Shown here: piece after piece, positions 1 through 7,600 of the stretch
How the letters are laid out: the number at the start of each line of letters is the position of its first letter
Position numbering within the stretch: position 1 is the stretch's first letter
DNA from: an uncultured Eubacteriales bacterium
Lineage (GTDB): Bacteria > Bacillota > Clostridia > Christensenellales > CAG-138
Reading direction: 5' to 3'
NCBI GenBank assembly: GCA_902786465.1
Contig: CADACQ010000008.1
Coordinates: 93,772 to 157,771, forward strand
Length of the DNA stretch: 64,000 nucleotides
Position numbers and translations under genes: made by a program
The notes under the pieces: generated by a model
Seen by the model: the letters and a program-made list of their open reading frames with translations, nothing else
Databases searched by the model: none
Told to the model about the DNA's origin: nothing

Positions 1-1167
1 GCCAAGGCCCTGGGCCGGCAGCCGATCTGGTTCGACCTGGCTAGTTTCGACGCCACCGGGTCCAAGATGATCCGGCATCAGAACGACCTATACTCCATGG
101 GGTCCAAGCTCTCCCAGAAGGTGGGCCTTTTCAACAAGCTCTACTGGGAGCCCCTCAACAGCGAGGGCTTTCGGCAGATCACCTACAACGCGGGGGATCA
201 GAAGAACGCGGAGCTGCTGGTGCCCCTGTTTAGGGACCTCCCCAAGGACGTGCCCTACGTGGGCACCCACGTGTGGCCCAGCCAGGGCGCGGTCCATGCG
301 GGCCTCACCCACGTGGTGAACGCCATCCCGGACAACTGGCCCATGGGATTGCACCTAAGTGAGGGGTCCATCCACACGGTCCAGACGCCCTTCGCGTACC
401 TGGGGTACAAGAAGCTCAACGGCATGGCGAAGACCGCCCTGAAGCCCATGCCCGACGCTGACCTCTACGACGTGGGCCACTATATCGACCACGAGCTGGT
501 GGAGGGCGTGGAGCACGACTGCGGCAAGCGGCTCGAGCGCCTCGAGAACGGCAAGCCCGTCCGGTTCCTCATGACCGTGGGCGGCGCCGGCGCCGGCGGG
601 GACCTGTACCTCGCCATGACGCGGCATCTGCTGCCCTACGTGAAGGCGGGGAAGGCGGAGCTGTGGATCAACTTCGGCGACCATCTCACCATGTGGGACG
701 TGTTCCAAAAGGAGATGCCGGAGCTCAAAGGCATCGTCAAGACCTATTTCGACAACTACGCGGGCCTGAAGGCCTGGGCTTCCACCTTGGACGGGGACAG
801 CCCGGCGGGGATCACCGCCTTCTGCCACAAGGACATCTTCGAGGCCGTGTACTCCACGAACCTCCTCATGCGCTACTGCGACGTGCTGGTGACCAAGCCC
901 TCGGAGCTGGCCTTCTACCCGGTGCCCAAGCTCATGATGCGGCACATCGGCGGCCACGAGGTCTACGGCGCCGTCCACGCCCAGGAGCTGGGGGATTCCA
1001 CCTTCGAGTGCGAGACCGCCCCGGCCCTCGCGGACATGATCGACACCCTCATCAACGACCCCGCCATCCTCAGGCACATGTGCCGCCGGATCGTGGAGCT
1101 CAAAAACCAGGGCGTGTATGACGGCGGCTACGAGGTCGTGAAGCTGGCGGTTAATGGAAGGGATTAA
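1..1167 (+). CDS. GT-B-like glycosyltransferase family protein (5' end outside window)
   Basis: The reading frame is open from the first base, so the N-terminus lies upstream; the first internal ATG is at 67. The C-terminal half resembles the donor-binding half of MurG/GT28 and diglyceride glucosyltransferases. It has a glycine-rich turn (TVGGAGAGG), a later segment VTKPSELAFYPVPK where such enzymes have a KPGG-type donor loop, and a helix-rich tail with a run of the form 'alad..d.L..dp..l..m'. The role is probably nucleotide-sugar-dependent glycosyl transfer in the cytoplasm, but the KPGG-type loop is degenerate, so activity is not assured. It is convergent with the MFS gene, with a three-hairpin repeat between them. 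The family is not recognised with certainty. Confidence 0.6.
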   Translation, partial: AKALGRQPIWFDLASFDATGSKMIRHQNDLYSMGSKLSQKVGLFNKLYWEPLNSEGFRQITYNAGDQKNAELLVPLFRDLPKDVPYVGTHVWPSQGAVHAGLTHVVNAIPDNWPMGLHLSEGSIHTVQTPFAYLGYKKLNGMAKTALKPMPDADLYDVGHYIDHELVEGVEHDCGKRLERLENGKPVRFLMTVGGAGAGGDLYLAMTRHLLPYVKAGKAELWINFGDHLTMWDVFQKEMPELKGIVKTYFDNYAGLKAWASTLDGDSPAGITAFCHKDIFEAVYSTNLLMRYCDVLVTKPSELAFYPVPKLMMRHIGGHEVYGAVHAQELGDSTFECETAPALADMIDTLINDPAILRHMCRRIVELKNQGVYDGGYEVVKLAVNGRD

Positions 1168-1174
1168 AAGCTGC

Positions 1175-1310
1175 GCGCCTTTTCTTCGAAAAGAAAAGGC
1201 GCCCCAAAAGAACTTAAGAAAAAGGAGAAGCTTCGTTGCCTCTCCTTTTTTCTCTTCTTGTGCTTTTCTTTTTCCGCCGCTTTTTCTTTTCACTGAAAAG
1301 AAAAAGCGGC
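1175..1310. repeat. Three-hairpin interspersed repeat, copy A
   Basis: Left hairpin 1175-1202 (GCGCCTTTTCTT paired with its complement), central stem 1219-1228 with 1241-1250 (10 bp, A/G-rich arm), right hairpin 1276-1310 (GCCGC base, T-rich arm). It lies between two convergent genes. The same architecture recurs at 6007, 26480, 51142, 54743 (partial) and 58225. GC pairs sit at the base of the outer stems and A/T pairs at the top, so it is not a canonical terminator, although it may stop or shield transcripts. Confidence 0.85.
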
Positions 1311-1327
1311 AAAAGAGACGAACAATA

Positions 1328-2893
1328 TCAATCTCCCACATCCAGCGCTTCCAGCTTGCTCTTCGCCGGGATGGGCTTGCTGTCGCCGTGCTTGACGAAG
1401 GCCATGGTGAAGGCGGCCAGGATGACGAACACCGTGGCGTAGGGGAACAGGGCGGTCATGCCCACCTTGTCCATGAGGGCGCCGGAGAAGTAGGGGGTGA
1501 AGGTCTGGGCGGCCATGCTGGCGGTGTAGTAGAAGCCGGTGTACTTGCCCACGTCGCCGCCCCGGGAGAGCTCCACCACCATGGGGAAGCTGTTCACGTT
1601 GATGGTGGCCCAGCCGATGCCGGCGAGGGCGAACATGCAGTTCATGAGCATGGCCGAGCTCCCTTCCCTGAGGAAGGAGGCGATGAAGAAGGACAGGGCC
1701 AAAAACCCGATGCCGATGAGGATGGTCTTCTTCCGGCCGATCTTGCTGGCCACCAGGCCCACGGGGATGTAGGACACGATGGCGGCGGCGTTGGCCACCA
1801 GCAGGGTGCTGTTGTAGTCCAACGACAGCACGTTCCCGGCGTAGACGGAATACTTGGAGGTGACGGCGTTGTAGCCCATGAACCAGAACACCACGGAGGC
1901 GAGGATCAAAATGAGGGATGTGAACTCGCCCTTCGTCAGCTTCCGGGTCTCGCCCTTTTCCATCTCCTCGGGGGTGGCCTCATCGAGGCCGTACTTGGCG
2001 CTTTCCTCCTCCATCTCCCGGACGAACCGGGGCTCATCCACCGTGAGCTTGAACACCGCCAGGGCGACGAGCATGATGGCGGCCACCACCCCGAAGAACA
2101 CCGTGTAGCTCATGAGGGAATTCTTCACCGCGCCGGTGGCGAACACCGAGCCCAGGATCAGCACCAGGATGCCGCCCGCCGTGCCCATGAGGTTGATGAT
2201 GGCGTTGGCCTTGGACCTAAGGGGCTTCATGGTCACGTCCGGCATCAGCGCCACCGCCGGGGACCGGAAGGTGGCCATGGCGATGAGGATGATCAGGAGC
2301 ACCGCGATGAACAGGATCAGGGTCTTGGGGTTCGCTTTCGTCACCTCGTGGGCGTAGTGCTGCCGGGCGGGGACCACGTAGTTGCTGTACAGCTCGTTCT
2401 TCACGGTCTTGCCCGTGTCCGGGTCCACCTTCTGGGAGGTGACGGCGGCGAACTCCGCCTTGCTGAACTTGTCCGCCAGCACGAACTTCTCCCCGTCGGG
2501 GGTCTGGAGCTGGGCGTCCTTCTCCGCGTCGTAGAGGGCCTCCAGGGAGGCGGGATCGTCGATCTTCGCCACGGCCTCGATGTTCTTGAGCTGCTGCCCG
2601 TCCACGAAGGACAGGACCACCAGCATCACCGCGGCCACGATGGTGCCGTAGAGGATGAAGGGGGTCCGGCGGCCCAGCTTGTGGCGGCACTTGTCGGAGA
2701 GGGTGCCGAACAGCGGCAGCATGAACAGGGCCAGCACGTTGTCCAGGGCCATGATGATGCCGGAGTTGGCCTGGGTCATGCCGAACTTGTCGGTCAGGAT
2801 CTTGGGGATGATGGTGTCGTAGGCGTTCCAGAAGGTGCAGATCAGGAAGAACGCGAAGCCGACCAGGATGGTGCGCTTGTAGTTGAGTTTCAT
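1328..2893 (-). CDS. MFS transporter, SLC45/GPH-like
   Basis: A 521-residue, roughly 12-helix carrier. A first-loop motif near residue 65 (GTLSDKCRHKLGRRTP) is typical of MFS and GPH carriers. A late segment near residue 425 (GWATINVNSFPMVVELS) resembles bacterial relatives of SLC45 sugar/proton symporters. A hydrophilic insert of about 100 residues after TM4 is unusual. The substrate is probably a sugar or glycoside and cannot be named. I chose the ATG at 2893 because GGGAGGGG lies just upstream; an in-frame ATG at 2908 has no such site. It has a promoter (TTGTTA, 17 bp, TAAAAT) overlapping the divergent gdpD promoter. Confidence 0.85.
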   Translation of the reverse strand: MKLNYKRTILVGFAFFLICTFWNAYDTIIPKILTDKFGMTQANSGIIMALDNVLALFMLPLFGTLSDKCRHKLGRRTPFILYGTIVAAVMLVVLSFVDGQQLKNIEAVAKIDDPASLEALYDAEKDAQLQTPDGEKFVLADKFSKAEFAAVTSQKVDPDTGKTVKNELYSNYVVPARQHYAHEVTKANPKTLILFIAVLLIILIAMATFRSPAVALMPDVTMKPLRSKANAIINLMGTAGGILVLILGSVFATGAVKNSLMSYTVFFGVVAAIMLVALAVFKLTVDEPRFVREMEEESAKYGLDEATPEEMEKGETRKLTKGEFTSLILILASVVFWFMGYNAVTSKYSVYAGNVLSLDYNSTLLVANAAAIVSYIPVGLVASKIGRKKTILIGIGFLALSFFIASFLREGSSAMLMNCMFALAGIGWATINVNSFPMVVELSRGGDVGKYTGFYYTASMAAQTFTPYFSGALMDKVGMTALFPYATVFVILAAFTMAFVKHGDSKPIPAKSKLEALDVGD

Positions 2894-2918
2894 AAGGTCC
2901 CCTCCCATAGATAGGCTA

Positions 2919-2952
2919 TGTACATTTTAGCGCACTTTCGCTATAATAACAA
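2919..2952. promoter_or_regulatory. Overlapping divergent promoters for the MFS and GDPD genes
   Basis: Plus strand: TGTACA at 2919-2924, 17-bp spacer, TATAAT at 2942-2947. Minus strand: TTGTTA (complement of 2947-2952), 17-bp spacer, TAAAAT (complement of 2924-2929). The two elements share almost the same 34 bp, so polymerase binding on one strand should exclude the other. Confidence 0.75.
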
Positions 2953-2981
2953 CAAAGATTTCGCCAAAAAAGGAGGTTCCC

Positions 2982-3803
2982 ATGGGCTATTTTCTGGCGC
3001 TGGCGCTCCTTCTGGCCCTGTGGCTCTATCTGATCGCCCCGGGCCGGGCGTCCCAGGCGCAGCGGGCCCCCTTCGAGGGCCGGGCCTTCGCCCACCGGGG
3101 GCTCTACGAACCGGACCAAACCGTGCCCGAAAACTCCCTGGAGGCCTTCCGCCGGGCGGCGGCCCAGGGCTACGGGGCGGAGCTGGACGTGCAGCGGACG
3201 CGGGACGGAAAGATCGTGGTCTTCCACGACGACAGCATGCAAAGGGCCTGCGGCGTGGACCGGCCTATTAGGGACTTCACCTACGAGGAATTGCAAGCCT
3301 TCCCCCTGTTCGGCACCGAGGAACGGATACCCCTGTTCTCGGAGGTCTTGCAGATATTCGACGGCAAGCAGCCCCTGATCGTGGAGCTGAAATACGGCCC
3401 CGACTGGCAGCTCCTCTGCGAGGCCACCCGCCGGATGCTGGACCAGTACGGCGGCCCCGTCTGCGTGGAGAGCTTCCATCCGGCCATGGTCCGCTGGTTC
3501 AAGCAGCACGACCCCAAGCGCCTCCGGGGGCAGCTGTCCGAGGCGGCCTGCTTCTCCAAACAGCACGTAAAATGGTACCTTGCCTTCATGATGTCCCGGC
3601 TCCTGACCAACTGCCTGACCCGGCCCCAGTTCGTCGCCTACCGCCTGGGCCCGAAGCCCCTCTCCGTCCGCGTGTGCGAAACCATGGGCCCCATGAAGGT
3701 CCTCTGGACCGCCCGGGACCCTCGGGACCACGCCCGGCTCATGGAGGAGAACCACGCCGTCATCTTCGAGGGCTACCGGCCCGAGGAGGGGAAAGCGCCA
3801 TGA
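2982..3803 (+). CDS. Glycerophosphodiester phosphodiesterase, membrane-anchored
   Basis: Hydrolyses glycerophosphodiesters to glycerol-3-phosphate and an alcohol, in phospholipid or teichoic-acid turnover. The 273-residue protein opens with one hydrophobic helix (residues 2-19), which suggests an extracytoplasmic catalytic domain held at the membrane. The GDPD signature is complete: His38-Arg39-Gly, the PENS segment at 49-52, metal ligands Glu67 and Asp69 (AELD), and the general acid His82 in FHDD. The start follows AAAGGAGG. It overlaps the downstream Nudix gene by four bases (ATGA), implying translational coupling. Confidence 0.92.
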   Translation: MGYFLALALLLALWLYLIAPGRASQAQRAPFEGRAFAHRGLYEPDQTVPENSLEAFRRAAAQGYGAELDVQRTRDGKIVVFHDDSMQRACGVDRPIRDFTYEELQAFPLFGTEERIPLFSEVLQIFDGKQPLIVELKYGPDWQLLCEATRRMLDQYGGPVCVESFHPAMVRWFKQHDPKRLRGQLSEAACFSKQHVKWYLAFMMSRLLTNCLTRPQFVAYRLGPKPLSVRVCETMGPMKVLWTARDPRDHARLMEENHAVIFEGYRPEEGKAP

Positions 3804-4297
3804 GGACCATCGAGATCGTGGGCAAAAACTATTTCGGCCATTGGACCCATGAGCGCACCGCTTGCCGGGGCGTCGTGATTGAGGACGGCCGCGTCCTTTT
3901 ATCCTACGCTGTGCGGGACGATCTTTGGATGATCCCCGGCGGCGGCCTGGAGGCGGGGGAGGACGAGGGGACCTGCTGCGTCCGGGAGCTGGCGGAGGAG
4001 ACGGGCCGGGTCATCCTGCCGTCAGATTGCGCCTTGGAGCTGGATGAATACTACGAGGATACCAGGTACGTCAGCCGCTATTTCTTCGGGACCGTGGTGG
4101 GCCGCTGCCAGTCAAAGCTCATGGAAACGGAGCGACGGATGGGTCTGGAATCCCGCTGGCTGCCCGTGGCGGAAGCCCTTCAAATCTTCTCCCGCCACGA
4201 CGACTATGCAGCCACCGACGAGGAGCGCCGGGGCATCTACCAGCGGGAGTACACGGCCCTTTCGGCGCTGCTGCTGGACGGGCCGGGGGATCGCTGA
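3800..4297 (+). CDS. Nudix hydrolase
   Basis: A 165-residue cytosolic Nudix enzyme. The Nudix box runs from Gly48 to Gly69, with Glu54, Arg62, Glu63, Glu66 and Glu67 in place for metal binding and hydrolysis of a nucleoside diphosphate linked to another moiety. The substrate is not predictable from the box. The start overlaps the stop of the glycerophosphodiesterase (ATGA), which decides the start and indicates one transcript. Pairing with a phosphodiesterase suggests, but does not prove, a substrate such as a CDP-alcohol or nucleotide sugar. Confidence 0.9.
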   Translation: MRTIEIVGKNYFGHWTHERTACRGVVIEDGRVLLSYAVRDDLWMIPGGGLEAGEDEGTCCVRELAEETGRVILPSDCALELDEYYEDTRYVSRYFFGTVVGRCQSKLMETERRMGLESRWLPVAEALQIFSRHDDYAATDEERRGIYQREYTALSALLLDGPGDR

Positions 4298-4318
4298 GAT
4301 GGGGGAAACAGTTTCCTG

Positions 4319-4347
4319 TTGCCATGGGGCCGCGGATTCTGTATACT
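4319..4347 (+). promoter_or_regulatory. Promoter of the ExbB/ExbD-like module
   Basis: TTGCCA at 4319-4324, 17-bp spacer, TATACT at 4342-4347. The ATG at 4369 follows with AGGAGG at 4355-4360. Confidence 0.75.
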
Positions 4348-4368
4348 GATAGGCAGGAGGTGCGGACT

Positions 4369-4878
4369 ATGTCGGTTTTTCAGGTGATCGCTCACAATCT
4401 GCTGGGGTTCGACCTCATCATCTTCGTGGCCGCGGCGCTGAACGGGGTCTGCTACTATTTCGCCCGCAAGAACGCGGACAGGCTCTACCGGAAGCTCCAT
4501 ATGATCGTCTTCGTCCCCTCCCGGCGGAACGACCCGGACAGCGTATCCAAGGCCATCCGGGACATCGACGAGGAGCAGGTGGTGGCCATGCGCAAGCGGT
4601 CCGAGAGCCTGTATTCCGTGTTCGTGAACGTGACCGCCATCTTCCCCCTGCTGGGCATATTGGGCACGGTGGTGTCGCTCCTGCCCATGGTGGCGGACAT
4701 GGCCGACATGCAGACCAACTTCTTCGCCGCCCTCACGTCCACCTTCTGGGGGCTGGTGTTCGCCATTATCTTCAAGCTCCTGGACGGGTTCCTATCCGCC
4801 CGCATGGAGGACAACGACAAGGCCGTGGACCTGCTGCTGCAGCGGCGGGAGCTGCTCACGGAGGATAGGGACCGGTGA
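4369..4878 (+). CDS. MotA/TolQ/ExbB-family proton channel subunit
   Basis: A 169-residue, three-helix membrane protein. One N-terminal helix (about residues 10-30) is followed by a cytoplasmic stretch and two helices carrying the family signature: PLLGILGTVVSLLPM near residue 98 and a small-residue helix FFAALTSTFWGLVFAI near residue 122. ExbB/TolQ/MotA proteins form a pentamer around a pair of ExbD/TolR/MotB subunits and convert proton motive force into movement in the envelope. It is short for the family (ExbB is usually over 220 residues). The next gene starts inside its stop codon. The force-receiving partner is unknown in this presumed monoderm. Confidence 0.8.
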   Translation: MSVFQVIAHNLLGFDLIIFVAAALNGVCYYFARKNADRLYRKLHMIVFVPSRRNDPDSVSKAIRDIDEEQVVAMRKRSESLYSVFVNVTAIFPLLGILGTVVSLLPMVADMADMQTNFFAALTSTFWGLVFAIIFKLLDGFLSARMEDNDKAVDLLLQRRELLTEDRDR

Positions 4879-5498
4879 GGCGGCGGGAGATCTTCATCGA
4901 GCTCACGTCCTTGCTGGACGTGATCCTCATCATGCTCTTCATCCTGCTCATCCAGGCCAAGACCACCACGGCCCAGGCCATGGACGCTTCGGCCCAGGCC
5001 GAGACCGCCGCCGCCCAGATGGAGGCGGAGCTCACCGAGGCCCGGAGCGAGCGGGCGGCCCTGGAGGCGGAGGCTCAGGCCCAGCGGGACCGGGCCGACG
5101 CGGAGGCCCGGCGGGCGGAGGTTCAGGCGGAGCGGGCGGAGGGCCTGCAGCGGCAGCTGTGGACGGAGAACATCGTCCTCGACAACTCCCTGGTGATGAC
5201 CGTCAGCGTGGACAAGGGGGGCGATATCCGCCTGGAGACGGAGGGGGCGGGGGCCGTCCTCATCGACTACGACTGGGACGACGACACCTACGCCTACAAC
5301 CGGCTTCGGGGGCTCCTGCTGGACAAGCTGAAGAGCACGGACCGGGAGGCGGCGTTCCTGGTGTTCCAATACGATCGGGCCCGCGTCTATCACGCGGAAT
5401 ACGACATGATCGAGCGCATCGTCCAGGAGGTGAAGGGGGAGGCCCGGGACCGGGACATCCCGCTGAGCGTGCTGGAACTGGACATTCACGAAGGATAG
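4875..5498 (+). CDS. ExbD/TolR-like protein with long coiled coil
   Basis: Starts with GTG overlapping the previous stop (GTGA). The single N-terminal helix (about residues 9-28, LTSLLDVILIMLFILL) keeps the in-membrane Asp at residue 14 that is protonated in ExbD/TolR. Next comes an alanine-, glutamate- and arginine-rich coiled coil (about residues 33-95), then an extracytoplasmic alpha/beta domain like the TolR/ExbD periplasmic domain. The coiled coil is not usual in ExbD and may place the domain at a distance across the wall. Stator-rotor pairing with the upstream protein is inferred from coupling and family. Confidence 0.75.
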   Translation: MRRREIFIELTSLLDVILIMLFILLIQAKTTTAQAMDASAQAETAAAQMEAELTEARSERAALEAEAQAQRDRADAEARRAEVQAERAEGLQRQLWTENIVLDNSLVMTVSVDKGGDIRLETEGAGAVLIDYDWDDDTYAYNRLRGLLLDKLKSTDREAAFLVFQYDRARVYHAEYDMIERIVQEVKGEARDRDIPLSVLELDIHEG

Positions 5499-5520
5499 AC
5501 CCATAAGGAGGTACAAAACG

Positions 5521-5994
5521 ATGGAAGAAAACAAGCGCAGTCCCAAAAGGAATCGGCATACGGGCGGCAAGGTGACCGCGGGGGCGGTGATCCTGGCGCT
5601 GCTGCTGGCGGGCGGCCACTTCGGGCTGGGCATCGGCCGGGAGGGCGGCGGCCTCTTGACCGGGCAGGCGTTGGAGACGGCCCAGGAGAAGGCGGCCGAG
5701 ACCGTGGAGCAGGTCCAGGAGAAGGCGGAGGAGACCGTGGAGACGATCCAGGAGAAGGTGCAGGAGGTCACGGCGCCCCAGGACGACGGGGTGCTGACCG
5801 TCACCGTCCAGGAGGACAAGCTCCTCTACGAGGGGCAGGAGGTGACTTTGGCACAGCTGGAGGAGAACCTCTTGAAGGACTACAAGGCGGAGACCGCCGT
5901 GGAGCTCAAGGACGACCACGCCATCAAGGCCGCCTACGACGAGGTCACGGCCCTGCTGCAGAAGCTGAATATCCCGTTTACGGCAGGGAAATAG
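5521..5994 (+). CDS. Membrane-anchored coiled-coil protein with ExbD-like terminal domain
   Basis: 157 residues: a basic N-terminus, one transmembrane helix (about 18-38), a near-repeat coiled coil built from variants of 'ETVEQVQEKAEE' (about 50-80), then a small alpha/beta domain that reads like the ExbD/TolR periplasmic domain. Unlike the preceding protein, its helix has no acidic residue, so it is unlikely to conduct protons and may be a scaffold or second arm. A strong AAGGAGG lies upstream at 5506-5512. It closes the three-gene module. The function is inferred only from layout. Confidence 0.65.
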   Translation: MEENKRSPKRNRHTGGKVTAGAVILALLLAGGHFGLGIGREGGGLLTGQALETAQEKAAETVEQVQEKAEETVETIQEKVQEVTAPQDDGVLTVTVQEDKLLYEGQEVTLAQLEENLLKDYKAETAVELKDDHAIKAAYDEVTALLQKLNIPFTAGK

Positions 5995-6006
5995 AGGAAT
6001 CATTAT

Positions 6007-6153
6007 GCGACTTTTTCTCTTTGGACAAAGGAGAAAAAGTCGCCCAAAAAGAGAAACTTAAGAATGGATCACAGAATGTCTGCGATCCATTTTTGCATTC
6101 TTAAGCTTTTCTTTTTCCGCCGCTTTTGCTTTTCACTGAAAAGAAAAAGCGGC
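6007..6153. repeat. Three-hairpin interspersed repeat, copy B
   Basis: Left hairpin 6007-6043 (GCGACTTTTTC arm). The central stem is long: CTTAAGAAT at 6057-6065 pairs with 6097-6105, and ATGGATC at 6064-6070 with 6084-6090. The right hairpin is 6119-6153 (GCCGC base). It has the same orientation as copy A and again lies between convergent genes. Its stem sequences differ from copy A, but pairing is kept. Confidence 0.85.
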
Positions 6154-6164
6154 AAAAGGTAAAC

Positions 6165-6686
6165 TTAATCAAGGTGAATCCAGTACCTTTCCAAATCCCT
6201 ATCCATCTCCGGCTCGTGGACGGTGGACTCGTAGACGCCGCCGTTCGCGAGGATGGTGCGGCGGGAGCCCTCGTTGTCCGTGAGGCAGGAGATGAGCACG
6301 TCCCGGATGCCCAGCGCCCGACAGTGGGGCAGGGCGTCGTGGAGCATGGCGGTGGCGTACCCCTTCCGGCGCTCGGAGGGGCGGACGCTGTAGCCGATAT
6401 GCCCGGCGTACTTCTCCAGATACTCGTTGAAACAGTGCCGAAGCTGCAGCATGCCCACCACCCTGTTGTCCTCCTCCCGGACGTAGACGAACTGGGTGGC
6501 CGGGACCCGGCCCTCGGGCACGAACTTCGGGTCCTTGCCCTGAAGGGACTTCTCGATCCACTCCGCCCCGGTGGCGCACCGGCGCAACGACCCGCACCCG
6601 TCCATGGACCCCTCTATATCCAAAAACTCCTGCCGGTAGGCTTCGATATCCCTGGCGTATTCCATGGTAGGTTCGATCAGCAGCAT
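6165..6686 (-). CDS. GNAT-family N-acetyltransferase
   Basis: 173 residues with the GNAT fold. The acetyl-CoA pyrophosphate loop is visible as VRPSERRKGYATAM (about residues 102-115), preceded by the beta-4 strand HIGYSV. GNAT enzymes move the acetyl group of acetyl-CoA onto an amine; the substrate is unknown here. Close relatives are often annotated as acetylating a small amine or an amino acid. It starts one base after the stop of the nucleoside phosphorylase, with AGGAGG inside that gene, so the two are co-transcribed. Confidence 0.85.
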   Translation of the reverse strand: MLLIEPTMEYARDIEAYRQEFLDIEGSMDGCGSLRRCATGAEWIEKSLQGKDPKFVPEGRVPATQFVYVREEDNRVVGMLQLRHCFNEYLEKYAGHIGYSVRPSERRKGYATAMLHDALPHCRALGIRDVLISCLTDNEGSRRTILANGGVYESTVHEPEMDRDLERYWIHLD

Positions 6687-6687
6687 A

Positions 6688-7485
6688 TCAAAGATCCTCC
6701 TTGGCGATGTGATAGATCAGGTCCGGTATGGTCCAGCCCCGGGCCCGGTGATAGTCCATACAGGGCTCCTGCCGTCCCAGCAGGGGCGCGCCGGTGGCGG
6801 AGTTGTCCGACACCGCCAGCAGGGCCACGGCGGGCACCTCGAACAGGTCCGCCAGCCGATAGAAAAGAGCCGTCTCCATCTCGATGAGCTCTGCGCCTAT
6901 GGCGCGTATCTCGTCCAGGTGGGAGTATTCGAGGGCGATGGAATCCGTACAGAACACCTTCCCCGGCCGGATCTCGTACCCCAGCCGCCGCCCGAGACCG
7001 ATCACCCGGTCCACGTACGCCCGATCCGGCGGCAGGACGGGGGCGAAGGGCGTGAAGGCGGGCAGCTTTTCTTCGAAGTACGCCCCGGCGTAGGTGCCGT
7101 CGAAGCAGACCTCCGGCGTGCAGACGGTCCCCACGGGGAAAGAAGGCGCGAGCCCGCCCACGGCCCCCGCGAAGATCATCTTTTTGAAGGACAGCTCCGC
7201 GCAGACGAGGAGATGGTCCAGTACGTTGCAGGCCCCCGAGGCGGTCTGGGCCCAGGCGATCCTGAGGCCGTCCTTCTCCACCAGGAACCCGGAGAAATAG
7301 GCGTGCTGGGTGAGCTGCGTCACGGTGAAGGACGGGTCCAGAATGGTCTTGTCCGGCTTCCAGCTCGTGGCCGCCACCAGGGCGTCGTAGGGGACCTCCG
7401 GCTCGAAGCCGAAGCATTCCCGGCTCATGACCCCGGCGTTGTGCCGCCGCATATTCTCCAGCGCTTCCGTAAGCCGCGGCTTCAT
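6688..7485 (-). CDS. Purine/uridine phosphorylase-like nucleoside phosphorylase
   Basis: 265 residues of the PNP/UDP phosphorylase superfamily (nucleosidase fold). Visible motifs are the glycine-rich phosphate region GAVGGLAPSFPVG and the nucleoside-binding ELIEMETALFYRLA, which contains the conserved EMET. The likely reaction is phosphorolysis of a nucleoside to a base and (deoxy)ribose-1-phosphate; the base is not assignable. The ATG at 7485 follows AAGGAGG. An upstream in-frame ATG lies at the -10 region and is not used. Promoter TTGACT, 17 bp, TATGCT precedes it (complement of 7541-7546 and 7518-7523). Confidence 0.85.
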   Translation of the reverse strand: MKPRLTEALENMRRHNAGVMSRECFGFEPEVPYDALVAATSWKPDKTILDPSFTVTQLTQHAYFSGFLVEKDGLRIAWAQTASGACNVLDHLLVCAELSFKKMIFAGAVGGLAPSFPVGTVCTPEVCFDGTYAGAYFEEKLPAFTPFAPVLPPDRAYVDRVIGLGRRLGYEIRPGKVFCTDSIALEYSHLDEIRAIGAELIEMETALFYRLADLFEVPAVALLAVSDNSATGAPLLGRQEPCMDYHRARGWTIPDLIYHIAKEDL

Positions 7486-7517
7486 GACGATCCCCTCCTT
7501 CCCGTTGTTTTTGAAAG

Positions 7518-7546
7518 AGCATACCATCCTTTTCCGGGCCAGTCAA
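7518..7546 (-). promoter_or_regulatory. Promoter of nucleoside phosphorylase-GNAT operon
   Basis: TTGACT (complement of 7541-7546), 17-bp spacer, TATGCT (complement of 7518-7523). Confidence 0.7.
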
Positions 7547-7564
7547 TATAGGCGTTTTTTTCCG

Positions 7565-7594
7565 GTGGTCAAAGGGGCGGGCCTGTGATATACT
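7565..7594 (+). promoter_or_regulatory. Promoter of GH3 gene, apparently leaderless
   Basis: Extended -10 TGATATACT with TATACT at 7589-7594; weak -35 TGGTCA at 7565-7570 (18-bp spacer). Transcription would start about 7 bases after the hexamer, that is at the G of the GTG start at 7601. There is no Shine-Dalgarno sequence, and an in-frame TGA at 7586 rules out an earlier start. Confidence 0.65.
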
Positions 7595-7600
7595 GATACC

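Noticed and set aside
355-1341. Long open frames antisense to real genes (also 1154-2914, 6677-8908, 10800-12659, 26573-28198, 32055-33512 and others)
   Set aside because: They mirror the third-base GC bias of the genes on the other strand, have low-complexity translations and no ribosome-binding sites.
3572-3799. N-terminal extension of the Nudix protein
   Set aside because: The extra frame lies inside the glycerophosphodiesterase gene and is a shadow; the ATGA overlap marks the true start.
4369-5994. Zorya-type defence module
   Set aside because: The channel and ExbD-like proteins recall ZorA/ZorB, but no helicase or nuclease partner is present, the ExbB-like protein is too short, and no OmpA-type domain is visible.
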